From NCBI GenBank assembly GCA_949317995.1, contig OX439036.1, positions 85,318,420-85,382,419 on the forward strand: DNA of 64,000 nucleotides, given 5' to 3'. Of the stretch, positions 13,040 through 24,444 are shown one piece after another. Position 1 is the stretch's first letter. Every line of letters begins with the position of its first letter. Below the pieces are notes generated by a model. That model searched no databases, was not told the DNA's origin, and saw nothing but the letters and a program-made list of their open reading frames with translations. Position numbers and translations under genes: made by a program. The stretch is from Acholoe squamosa (lineage: Eukaryota; Annelida; Polychaeta; Phyllodocida; Polynoidae).

Positions 13040-13266
13040 CTCATGGCAGATACACATACAGCCAACACACTTTCCATATACTAATTACATCAGATACACA
13101 TACAGCCAACACACTTTTCATATACCACTTGTCAGATATACATATACAGCTAACACACTTTTCATATACTACTGACGTCAGGTAACCATATTCAGCTAAC
13201 ACACTTCTCTATACTACTTACGTCAGATACACATGCAGCTAACACACTTTCCATATACTCCTAGGT
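13040..13266 (+). repeat. Diverged part of a 44-bp minisatellite (about five copies)
   Basis: Copies follow the pattern AGATACACATACAGCYAACA then CACTTTYCATATACTA, at a spacing of 42-46 bp, with several differences between copies. It is the older flank of the array that resumes at 13981. Confidence 0.85.
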
Positions 13267-13980
13267 ATAGTTTCTCATCACCAAGCACTGAGAAATATGA
13301 CAAGGGCGTTTTCCCCCTTTTATTTTTATTTTTTACTTTGGACAAGGATTGATGGTAAGATAATATGGTGTCCAGGCAAAAAAACTCATTAAGTGGTGTC
13401 GAGTGTATGTATTGGACTACGTCGGGACAGTACTACATGTAATTATTTCCATCAAATTATGTTATGTCATAAGGTTTAAGCCGTTACTAAACTTATATAT
13501 CCATATTTGACCATATCTCCCATGTTTCTCATGACGAAATCTCAGATTATCATTTTCCTGATTTGTGGGGTGATGGGAATTTATTTTTATTGAGGGGTGT
13601 TAAGCTAGATGGTGACAAAACTGCGAGATACTGACAAAAATGTATAGGTTTGTTAGCGTCTCGCAACCATCAGGCTAGATACCGACAAAACTGTGAGATA
13701 CCAACAAAACATGTCCAGATGGTGACAAGAGGGGCTTTTGTCACCATCTCGCAATGCAATCAGGCAAGATGGTGACAAAATCGCCAAAATGTAAAAAAAA
13801 AAACTTGTTTTTGTCTTTAAAACCTATGTTCTATGCATGAAACGGGATGGGGATCTCTTGAGAAGGTGAGGGGAGACTTATATCTGTGGCACAAAACTGT
13901 GAGATAGTGACAAAAACCAATTTTTGCCCAATTTAAAACTAAAGATTTAGGTATGAAAGCTTCGAGAAAGTGGCAAAATT
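13267..13980. mobile_element. 714-bp insertion splitting the minisatellite
   Basis: The array sequence stops at TAGGT (13262-13266) and resumes with TAGGT (13981-13985), as expected for a 5-bp target duplication. The insert lacks clear inverted ends. It holds several copies of a GATGGTGACAAAA-type word, including a hairpin at 13717-13749 (AGATGGTGACAAG against TTTGTCACCATCT). No coding frame. The family is unknown. Confidence 0.6.
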
Positions 13981-14305
13981 TAGGTCAGGTTTACACACAA
14001 CTGACACACTCTCCATATACTACTTAGGTCAGATACACGACCAACTGACACACTCTCCATATACTACTTAGGTCAGATACACGACCAACTGACACACTCT
14101 CCATATACTACTTAGGTCAGATACACGACCAACTGACACACTCTCCATATACTACTTAGGTCAGATACACGACCAACTGACACACTCTCCATATACTACT
14201 TAGGTCAGATACACGACCAACTGACACACTCTCCATATACTACTTAGGTCAGATACACGACCAACTGACACACTCTCCATATACTACTTAGGTCAGATAC
14301 ACGAT
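13981..14305 (+). repeat. Homogeneous 44-bp minisatellite, seven copies
   Basis: CTCCATATACTACTTAGG recurs at 14011, 14055, 14099, 14143, 14187, 14231 and 14275, exactly 44 bases apart, with almost no variation. The array decays after the last unit. The even unit length and near-identity point to recent unequal exchange or slippage. Confidence 0.97.
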
Positions 14306-15834
14306 CACTTTCCATAAATTACACAAACAGCTAACGCATTTTCCATACTACCACTTAGATCAAGTTGGTCAGTAAGAGGAGGGGGGGGGGGCTTGTGAAT
14401 ACTTGGACACTCCTTATCCCGTGCTACTCATGAATAAGGGTAGGTGGAGTATTTAGGCTTTGTATGAGAGCCTTTCTCTGCCATCTCCTATGGGGCAGGC
14501 TGACATCAGCAAAGCTCTGTTTATAGGCCCACCCCTACCTACTTCTTTACCTCATGCAACACCAAATTTTATTAAATTACTTTACCATAAGTGATAAAAT
14601 AAGGTGTGGTTAGAGGATTGAGCCAAATAAAACAAGCTTGAGTAAGAGAGGGATGTAACCAACCACACAGCTCGCCACTGTGTGGATTGTATTTAACTGG
14701 CATCCTTACCATTGCACGTTCTGCATCTTTCTCATAAATACCACACATTTCGAGGCACATTTGATGTGATTCTACTTTTTCCATGCTCGGAAGTGAATCC
14801 CCACTATATTTACTTCCCTTTAAAAAATCAATCACCCTCATTTCCTAATTGACCTAAAGAAAAGTATTGTATCCATTCAGGAGGATATGTTTTGTAACAC
14901 ACGGCGTCATATCATTATCATATAGATACATGTTCGAAGTAGTGGAGTTTTAAAGAGGGACTTAGGCATCTGAAAAATGATGCATCTTGGCGATAGCTAA
15001 GAGTTCGTTTTAATAAGATAGGGTGAAGTTTCCCCCAACACTTGTAAAAGAAGTATTTTACTGTGTAATACAACCATCATGATTTGAGCTCCACCTAAAA
15101 AATCACCTATGATTATATTTAGGGCATACCAGACAAGATTAGGGAGGGAATGGCAGACACGAGAAATATGCAATGGCATAATAAGTGATACCATCTGATA
15201 GAGTGCCCCTCGGTAGGCTATTCTGTCCCGTGTGTATAGTGGTTGATTCTATATCCCAAGTTTGGAAGGTAAGTGTATCACTAACCACATACATGTATTA
15301 ACACACATTATCAAACAGAGGGTACTAATGCATTTTGAAACTATTTCTCAGCCATGCGTCGTAAAGTACTTTGTTACAAGGAAGCAGCCCTTACAGATGC
15401 AGAATGAACTCGCCATGGCTGTATCAGCGCATTATGACTATTGTGTATGTCTGCCATGAGTGTATGGACAGTGCAGGGTCAGCTTGATGTAAGAATGCAG
15501 CCCATGGGGGCAGCCTCATCAGCTTCATTCATGCATCATCCCGATAAATGATAATCATATTTAAGTTCACTGTGCAGCACTTATAAAAGCCGATAGCGCA
15601 TTAATGCATTGTACCAATTGGTCGTCTGGATGCATGGATGTAGCCTTAGCAAGTAAGCATAACTCCTCAGGGCCGACTTCATGCGCCATGCCGACCCTAC
15701 GCACCAATGAAGTATTGTCAAGCAGACTCGCCAGCACTCCGCTGGTGCATCATGCCGACCACCTGGCATGGTGCACACCAGAATTAGTGGTGATGAAAGA
15801 GTAAAAGCATCGGCACATTTATTGTGACACTCAC
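14306..15834. other. Rest of intron 4, no exon supported
   Basis: A G-run sits at about 14382-14391. A minus-strand frame at 14572-14841 is discussed in the findings as a possible transposase remnant. Nothing else is recognised. Confidence 0.4.
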
Positions 15835-15993
15835 CGTCTGCAGGTGAGCAGTTTCTGAGTTCACCTGTCCACGTCTTGCCGTTACACCTGAGGTAGGAGC
15901 GTTCCCGTGTGTGGTTACATGTGACAATGATGCTGTTACCTATTTGTTCCACTACCCCATCCTTGGGTGGCACGAACACTGGGCATCCGATTG
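15835..15993 (-). CDS. Exon 4: Sushi/CCP domain
   Basis: The 159-nt exon encodes one Sushi (complement control) repeat, starting IGCPVFVPPKDGVVEQIGN and running through IIVTCNHTRERSYLRCNGK to TWTGELRNCSPAD. The four cysteines (GCP, VTC, LRC, RNC) and the Trp before the last Cys (KTWTG) match the family. The domain is about 50 residues, slightly short of the usual 55-60. Sequons NHT and NCS are present. The acceptor is ctattctgcag and the donor is GACG then GTGAGT; both borders are phase 1. The intron to the CUB exon is only 617 bp, the shortest seen in this gene. Confidence 0.92.
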
Positions 15994-16610
15994 CTGCAGA
16001 ATAGAAAGTAATAATACCATGTATGAATGTTTTATGATGTTGGGTTGTTACGACGCATGTCGCCTTATGATAGTATCATTCATCACCGTTTAATCAGAGA
16101 TTACACGGTACTGTTATTTTCTGACATCGGATACGCCACCAGAGAGATACTGCTAGCAGGTTTCGGTCTACAAATTACCATAAAATCATATCAATTTCCA
16201 TAATCTACCTGTGTTTTATCTGCAAGTTAAATTGTCTTCATAAATCTAGATCCATTGTGGAGATTCAAGGTGACAGGCAACCCAGACTATGAGATATCCA
16301 CATCAGTATTAACCTAGCCCAAGAACGCGGTTCGCCCGGGTCACAACTTTGAAACCCCAATGCAGGCCAGGAAAAACGCTTTGATCTTCTTCAAAGGCGC
16401 CTGGTGGCAGGGCCGAACTAGAGCGGTGATTAGGCTTCTGTCTAAAACAGTGGCAAGGATCCATCCGCCTTCCCCGACCTTTGTTTTTACCCTCTGCCAT
16501 GCAACCTTCGGCAAAACTAGGCACCCATGGTCGATTAGGCATAGACTGAAATCGCACCTCGCGTACTTAAATAATATAGGACATGAAAGGGATATGAGGT
16601 AAAGACGTAC
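15994..16610 (-). other. Intron 3 (617 bp)
   Basis: Bounded by the CUB donor and the Sushi acceptor. Frames that run into it from neighbouring exons end quickly and are not coding. Confidence 0.85.
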
Positions 16611-17042
16611 CTTCGAATTTGAGGAGGAAGTAGACTTCTTTTTTGGGTGAGTTGTAGCGCATGAGTTGTACTTCAACGGCGTTCTGGTTGGAGATGAAGA
16701 CATTCTCCTCGCGCTTATCTCCTCCACAGACCACTGTCTCACGGATTGACACTTTCTCCTTGACCATCGCATACTTATGGCAGAATGTCCTAGTGTGGAG
16801 TTTAGTATTTGTAACATCATTACCAGGGACTACTTCCCCCAATGAGAAGTCCAATAAGGTCATATTGATACGCTGCCCGGCGTCTGCTCGTATTATCCAA
16901 GGACAAGACTCAGAGCCGAACCCGTCCTCGGCGGCCATGAGACTGGACAGGTACCCGGATGTCGAACTCACGTTCAGCTCTCGTGGGGTGAGATACGAGG
17001 CGGGGTCACATGACACGCCACCAGGGTCCTCTGGCGTCTCCA
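16611..17042 (-). CDS. Exon 3: CUB domain
   Basis: The 432-nt exon encodes 144 codons beginning ETPEDPGGVSCDPASYL. It has the four-cysteine pattern of a CUB domain: VSC, then ESCPWIIRADAGQRINMTLL (the C-x-W-x-I and buried hydrophobic strands), TFCHKYAMV and VVCGGD, closing with EVYFLLKFE. Two N-glycosylation sequons (NVS, NMT) are visible. CUB modules mediate protein-protein contacts in extracellular and developmental proteins. The acceptor (tgattccag) is just above 17042 and the donor (TTCGAAG then GTACGT) follows 16611. Both ends are phase 1. The last codon is completed by the Sushi exon to give Ala. Open frames on the opposite strand here are shadows of this exon. Confidence 0.92.
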
Positions 17043-20000
17043 CTGGAATCAGAAACAGAGATCAGACAGGAGAATGCACATATCAATAGACATACATCTA
17101 TATGAAGGGAGGTGGGAGGAGGGGGACGTGCGGCTACATGTGGGGTAGGGTGAATGAGTTGAGCTCTCTAGCAGTGGTTCGACTGAAGGTCTGCACAGAT
17201 GCAAACAGGGATGTTTTACTGCCTGTTTGATAAGGATTAAATGGAATTTTCTAAGACGCTGGCACTTCCTCCATACGCCCACCATCATCGTGGGCGTTTT
17301 AACAAGTAAGGTTAGAGTATGTAGTATAAGGATCGGTACGTAGGAGATGGCACCCCCCCCCCCTTCTTCCTGCCCCTCCCCCCTACAGCAACACACATAG
17401 AATCTGTGCTGACCAAACAATCACGATGTAATCAGCCGGCCTGCTGGCCACACTTCACGTAAAGCAGAATTAATGACGGCCAGAGTTCGACACGAGGGAT
17501 TCCATATCTATATGGTGATCCATATTGCTGTGGTGCCGGCGGTCCGCCCATATTAGCCGCCAACCCACCAGGGGCCCTCCACGGTCAAACCTGAAGGCAG
17601 CCAGTGAGGCTGGCGGAAGAGGTAATCAGGGAATCCATCCACGTCGGCCGTCAGTTCGACGCGACCTCTAATGACAGACAGCCGCAACTGCCAACTCGTG
17701 CAGGGATCCAGGGCAGGGGCACGATGAAGGAATGTCGGGCACGTTATTGGTCCTGTGAGAGCTTGGGAAAGGCGTGTGTAAACGGCAGAGATGGGGCAGA
17801 CAGCGTCTCAATCCGTGTTACCCTGCTCAGATGGGTATACCACAAAAGGAGGGCTTCATTAAAAAGAAACCACTTGGGCATAAGAAAAGGGCACACAAAT
17901 AAAGGCATAGAGGTATAGGCACTGCTTAGCATTGCCTATAGGGAATATTAAGCCTCTGCTGACAACTGCCTTCTAGGTCTAGCTCAATGAGACAAGCTCC
18001 TCTTTTTCTGTATGAGGCAAAGAGATGACGGTTAACACCAGGTTGACATAAACGAGTGAAATTTATTTGATCCATTAATATTCACTGACAGCGTTTTTAC
18101 CGTATATCACATACATGGCATATCCTCCCCGTCGAAGTTTCTTATGATAGAGAGAATGTCAACGGGAGGCACTCTGTATACTTATAATAATAATGGGAAG
18201 TCGCGACTGTGGGATGATAGCTAAAAAAGAGAAGGAAGAGAAATTGATAAGAGGAAGCAGTATAAATATTGGACCGATGGGATGTTTGTAGACGTTGGAG
18301 GGTTGTAGCGTCAGGGGTAGGGAAGCCGACTTCCGGGACTGTGAAGTGGCCTTACAATAGAGGAGGGAACAAATGACAGGGCCGTCGTTCAGGAGGATGT
18401 AGGTCCATGGGGGATACTGTTAGGAGAAAAGGGTGGGGTGGGCATAACAGAGTCGGCCGTCAACTAGTCAGACGTGGACACTTCTCCTCCCTCATTCCCC
18501 ACAAAGGAGCACGTAAAACAGGCACAGACCTACATGGCTGACATCGTCCACTTCATTCTCTGCACACTATTGGTGTCAGCTCAGACTATAGAGAAGGCAA
18601 TGAGATGGGCTATGGGGGGTTAGACATGGCCTCTATCATAATGTAGTGGGTTTGGCCGCAGGAGTAGTAGGAATAGTCGTTGGCAGATTGTGCTTTAAGC
18701 CATACACACCCTGGAGAAGTTTGGTATGGAGATTAACGTGTTCGCCTCCGGGGTCGGACAAATTCTGCACAAGCTAGTGATGATAGGATTTGGCGAATGG
18801 GGATTGAAACAGAGATGCATTTATGAACTCAGTACACCCATATTAATTCAATCGGACCATTCTTGATTGGATTAGCACCTGATATATTGGTTTTAATCTG
18901 ATGGTTTTAGATACAACACTATGATAAACAACCTTTCCTGGATATTGCCCAGGTACATAGAATGTATTAGAGTGGGTAAAAGACTAAGATTCAGTTACAC
19001 ATGCTTTTATCATGATATCATTTGTGGTGTGTTGTACTGATTGATCGTGAGCCATAACACCCTAATGCACACAGGGAGTGACATTGATTGAAAAAGAATA
19101 GTGAAAGTAGTGAATCGATACTGTTCTACGATGGTGTTACCCCTTATAATAAGAGGTGGTACAATAAGGCTGAGATATGGTGATAGCCAGGGACCCTAAC
19201 TAGTGTCCATTAAGTATGTCTGAACACCCCTCCTCTGAATAAATCATGCCTACCTGATCCCTCCATCCATTCAGTTGGCAGCCGTAAGTGGGATCATTGT
19301 AATTTAAGGGACTTTTGATTAGGCGTGTTTTCAGATAAAGGGGTGTATCGCCAGTGTGGCAGTGCAGCGCAAGTCGCATTCTAAGCATGACAAAGAAAGG
19401 AAACCAGACCTGGCACGGCATGTCAGTATTTATTAGGCAGAAATAATGGGCGTTAGGAGAGGCACTGACAGAGCACCAGGGCCTTGCCTCTCCCTTCCCA
19501 TACCACTGCCTATTTCTTGTTGCAAGCCACGGCCTTTCAGACCCAACAACCCACCCAGCTACCTCTCACCCACTCCCAATGGACCCCAGTGCATTGGGAC
19601 TCCAGCAAGTCTCACCCTTAGGCTGCCCCTCTGGTCTCCTTTTTGTCTTGAGGTAGACTTAAACTCGTCTACTGCCCTACATATTATCTTCACTGCCCTC
19701 CCGGGAACATCTTCGACCGTTTTGATATAAGACACTGTCTGCATCCCGGAGTTACTATTTTCATACATGGGAAGATGTAGGAATAATGTCATTTTCTTAC
19801 CGTACACCTGTTAGTCAAGCTACCAGTTGCTTTCTCCTTCCTATATCAAGGCCCATAGATCTTATTAAGGACCTACGTTTGGGATATTTTGCAAATTGTA
19901 TTGACAAATTGAGAGAAAGGCTGAAGAGGAAGCCTCGACCCCCTTTGCCCACGACTGTCTGACGTCCCTTTATCACTTTATTACAGCATAGTTCCTAAAA

Positions 20001-21735
20001 ACAATAATATCAATGCAGCCGGCAAGATCTCATGAAGGTTTCCTTTAGCCCAACACATGCATGGGTGTTTAAAGCATGTACTCCACATGGAAGAGGTCCT
20101 ACAGCAGTATAATAGCTCTCTTGAATTAGCATCATTTGTAACTTTACCTCTATTCTTTTTACCTCCCACCCACGTCGCCTACCGTAATACCCCGTGTACG
20201 GCGGGAAGTACACTCGAGGGAAGACCCCTGGTGTGTCTTATAGGTTAGGGGAGAGTTTTTTTTTCTTCTGAATGTTCCTAAAGCTCCCTTACTCCCGGAT
20301 AATGGTATAAGGTGGTGTGGGGAGTTCCGGGCTACCCGTAGATTTTGAACTTTTCAGCGAAGTTAGGTCATTTTTTTTTTTTTAACTTTTCTGGCATATC
20401 CACCTCCCCCTACTCCCTCCTCACGCCACACGTCCTCCTTCGACGTCATGAACACGTCAGTGACAACTGTTCACCTTTTGCCTGCCCCCTCTCAAACCCT
20501 ACATTAGCCATTGGCTGATGCCCATACCTTCCTCGCCTTTTTGCCGTCGGCCCATGTCACCCGCCTATTGCACCCCATCGTTTCCACCCTATAGACATTC
20601 CCTATTCAAGGCCCTTCGCCCTTTCAGCCACCCCTTTGCCAGCAGCTCCAGGGCTCATGGATCTGCCCGGCAACCTGCTCACGTGCTAGTCTCTATTCTG
20701 CTTCATGCACCACAGGGACCAGTGGGAGCTGCTCCAGATCGCTCACAATACCTCCAGAGCTGGCATGCATATTTCAAATCATTCTGCATATTGAGAGGGC
20801 CAAATCCTGAGGATCTAGTGGCATCAAATTGGTTATGCTCAATTTGGCGAATTTGCACGTGTCTGACTATCCATCTCATACAAAACAGCAACACTATGCC
20901 ATTATCCAAACCTGTATAGAACCAGGATAACGTATACATACATAGACAGCTATAAACCTATCTGTATGTTTCAGTGAGGGAATCCATACAGACAAATTGT
21001 ATTTCGACCTAAAATGAATTAGATCGTCATTTCTCTGATGAAATCGGTCTCTGCTGTTTGAAACAGAAAGTAAAATGAAAAGCAGCTTCCAGTGTCTCTG
21101 AGTATTTTAGTACCTGGATTATACTTCAAAGTATCTTTCCCACACAAGTGAAATATTTGTCATAGCTGTCCTGATACAGTTGAAGGTTATATTTAACTTA
21201 GACAGTATCTAGCAGATGTAGACTAAGTATTCTTACATGGTAGGATCGGGAGAGCAGTTTAAATAAGCTTAAATCAATAGAAGTGTGCATGGCCCATCAA
21301 CAAAAGGGGAGGTTAAAGAAGGAGACAAACACTATTTAACATTGTATTGCGTTAGTTACATGGCCACTGTCCCTTTTTGATGTATTGAGTTCAGCTGCCT
21401 GACTTAGAAAAAGAGGATCATTCAGCTGCCAACCTGTACTTTATCTATAGGAAACGATAGAACTTAAAATACCTAGTTGGTGTTAGGTTGCTGCAGGGTA
21501 CTTCTTACTGGCCAACGGGGAATGCAAAAATCAGATTTCCCCGGGAGTTAAACGATACCATGAAACAATCAAATCATCCTTATAATAACAGTTCTAAAGG
21601 AGTTTCCCCATATCAAACAATGGTTTATGAAGCTAAGATGTTGGAAACAGTAGAAGGATGGTCTTCCAGGGGCTTACCTGTGGAGCAGAAAAACCATTGC
21701 TATTATACTTAGTCATTATTTTATCTAATACCTAC
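17043..21735 (-). other. Intron 2 (about 4.7 kb), no repeats or exons recognised
   Basis: Mixed-composition DNA. The longest plus-strand frame (20518-20919, 133 codons) is Pro/Ser-rich, shows no domain and lacks coding-like character. One GAGCTGCTC lies at 20726-20734. Confidence 0.6.
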
Positions 21736-22023
21736 CTTTTAGGCACTCATAGCTAGCATCCAGGTAGGAGGAGAAGTCCTTAGGACATGGCTTGCGAGTA
21801 CGCATTGTATCCGTGGGTATGCTGAACTTGCAAGACCGTCTCCCAGAACACATAGCATCCACATGAGTTAACATATCCACACTGCACCCCACGTAGCCGT
21901 AATTCTTACTCACACAACGGCCTAACTGCATACGGCCATATCTGGCCGACTTGATGAGGATAACCTCGTCCTCGGCACATGTAACGTTGAATGACTCCCA
22001 CTGACAGTACTCCCGGGTTACAC
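21736..22023 (-). CDS. Exon 2: SUEL-type (Gal_Lectin) domain
   Basis: The 288-nt exon covers one complete SUEL lectin domain, residues about 32-126 of the joined product. It starts VTREYCQWESFNVTC and shows the family signature in order: Cys-rich start, EVILIKSARYGR (the I-x-A-x-YGR motif), RCVSKNYGYVGC, VDAMCSGRRSCKFSIP, and the closing PCP...YLDASYECLK. SUEL domains bind galactose or rhamnose sugars in sea urchin egg lectin, and occur in latrophilin and EVA-1 receptors. The SFNVTC segment has an N-glycosylation sequon. The acceptor (tttcttcag) is at 22024-22025 and the donor (AAAAG then GTAGGT) follows 21736. Both borders are phase 1, so the exon could be skipped without breaking the frame. 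Confidence 0.93.
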
Positions 22024-24440
22024 CTGAAGAAAATCAAAGAAAATTCTTAGAGAATACATCATTTCATGCCAATTGTAGCTTTTTGAGACACAGAAAACAG
22101 ATCTAATGGGAGAGAGGGGAATAATTAGTTCTCACTTTCGCACTACAAAAAAAGAGTCTTCCAAGCCAATTCTTAAAACACATAAATTGAATGTAAGAAT
22201 TATTTCTTCACTTTTTCTCAAGTCATTGGGAAACATCCATGGGTAACTCAGCTCATACAGAAGAGGTGCTCCTGAATATCAAGAACCTCTCTCTAATAAT
22301 GAATTAGTGGTGAGGTTATCCATGTTTTCCCTCTAAAGTGGAGCATACTTAAACATTGCAATGATACCATGGTCAGATTGAAACGGAACGTAAGCCACTT
22401 CTGTGCTTAGCTGTGATTTTATTTCGAGAAACTCATGTTTAGAGACTTTTGACATACATGTTACGTTTCAAGGTTCTATTCTGTTCAGATAAAGTTTAGA
22501 TATGTTATGTCGTATACAGGCTGGAAAGAACATTGTGTTTCATCTAGTATTGCCTGACATCTAAGACGGAGAAGGAAATTTTCCCCCCAATTCTTTCCTT
22601 TTCTGCTTTTTCACACTGAGGCCCCGAAAATCTAACACAAGTCAGTCAACCCTGAAGTGCCGTACTATTTCCTTCTTATCCTAAGAAAGGAAATTCACCA
22701 TTACATCTCTTTGACCTTGGTTACTGGTAGAACCTACGTTTATATGATTGTTATTCATACCAAATGAGCGAAATGCAGCATTTAGCATGGCTTTGGAGTA
22801 TATCTTTTTGTAATGGTACATCCAAAAATAACTGCTACATGGGGGACTAAATGCAAAATATACAGCATTACTTCAGAAACGGAATGTACACAAAGCTCAT
22901 TATACATATAGATGGACTATTATTCAGGAATTCTCAGTGCGTAGCACAGACAATATTGATAAAGGGTATAATGCGCAACATCACAGAGGAACTCCCACGC
23001 TGCCTTTTAAGATGTCAAATTATAGATAAGGAAATCGTTTGAAGAGGCAACAGCATCTGAGAGCCATGTCTTCTCGAGTATAACAGCTTTGAAGCCTGTT
23101 TTATATCGTTATGAAAGTATCCATATTAGACAGGTGTATACATCTAAAAGCTTCACCATTTAGATGTGTGGAAGTTCGTTCCTGCTATTAGCCAGAGATG
23201 TGCTGTCTGTATTGTCTGCTATGACTCAAACTGTATCACATGACAGGGTTAGGAGATTACAGGGGGATATTGACTGTCAGGCTTCCACCTGTGACTGCCC
23301 CTGTGTATAGTGTTACCAACCTGCTTCAGGCATATAACAAGGCTAATAAAACACTATTCATAAATACAACTATCGATTGTGTGTATTGTCAAACGGATTC
23401 AGTAAACCACGACATAAAGGAAAGGAGATACATTATTTCTCCTTCATCTCTTTTGAAACAGCTTTCTGCAACCATTTTATACAGATAACCTTAGCATTAA
23501 CTAAAATATGTATCTCATGTATCGCCAGTAGCGTATGGTGTCATATTGTGATTTTCATGTGTTGGCTTTCAAGTCATGCTCCCAAAAAGACCGATCACAT
23601 AACTGTTGGCATAGCAATAGCCAGGAGCTACTGGTGTAGGATTTCAGTTGTGAATAAAGGGACCCCTATTACATTTTATGGAAAAGGCCGGCGGTACAAC
23701 CTACAGGTCTTTCAGTAGCATTCAGTAAAAAGCACATATTTCCAAGGGATTCATGACAGGGTGGCCGTGAGTGTAGCTGTATCTCAATGTTTCACAGTGT
23801 CATGGCGTCATCATGGTCATGCCACTTATTTCTGTCATTTTGTGGAGATCCATTTAGCTACCTCACACTCCTGCCACACAACAATGCAGGATACTGGAGA
23901 CCGTAACACTTCTTCAGTATGGTAGGTGTTGGTGGGGCGGACTGGGATGGGAAAAGAGTCCCACAATCAACAGGAAATTGACTGCCCCCTTTCCCTCTAC
24001 TCCCACACTACGCATCCAATTCAGCGACAAACCTCTACAAACCCAAATTGATCTTCTATAGCTCACACCCGTGCCTCTCCTCGTTTTCTACTAAATGGTT
24101 GGTGTTCTGAAGTGGCGGTCGTCTCTTTTGTTGACTTTGGAAATAGCGGGAATTTGACGTTGCGTGTGAACATCATTTTACCCTATGTAAAGTGCCTAAG
24201 GGCTTTTTGCGTGGCAGAGCTAATATAAGGAGGGGAGCCCATGTATGGGCCTATCAGGACAGGTACAGAGGCATTTTGGCTGTACCTCGTGGGTAAGGGT
24301 TCAGAGAAGCCCAACTGGCTCCCTTTACCTCGTATCTACAGCATGCCTTTTGGCTGTGAGCCCTGATAGAACCTCGGTCACACTCCAATCACGTTCCCAT
24401 CAACGTGCTATCTGCCGCCGATAGCATTCACACTGTTAGC
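22024..24440 (-). other. Intron 1, 3' end, nothing recognised
   Basis: No coding-like frame, large hairpin or tandem array seen. A pyrimidine tract and AG border the lectin exon. Confidence 0.5.
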
Positions 24441-24444
24441 AAGG

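Noticed and set aside
13981-14305. Evenly spaced repeats that might suggest a CRISPR array
   Set aside because: The whole 44-bp unit is repeated with no variable spacers, and the genome is eukaryotic. It is a minisatellite.
16661-17089. 142-codon plus-strand frame
   Set aside because: It is the antisense shadow of the CUB exon.
19559-19807. Minus-strand frame with protein-like segment EDVPGRAVKIICRAVDEF in intron 2
   Set aside because: No family recognised, no convincing acceptor, and the possible donor does not fit the phase-1 pattern of the gene.
20518-20919. 133-codon plus-strand frame in intron 2
   Set aside because: Pro/Ser-rich start, no domain and no splice or start support. It looks like chance in C-rich DNA.
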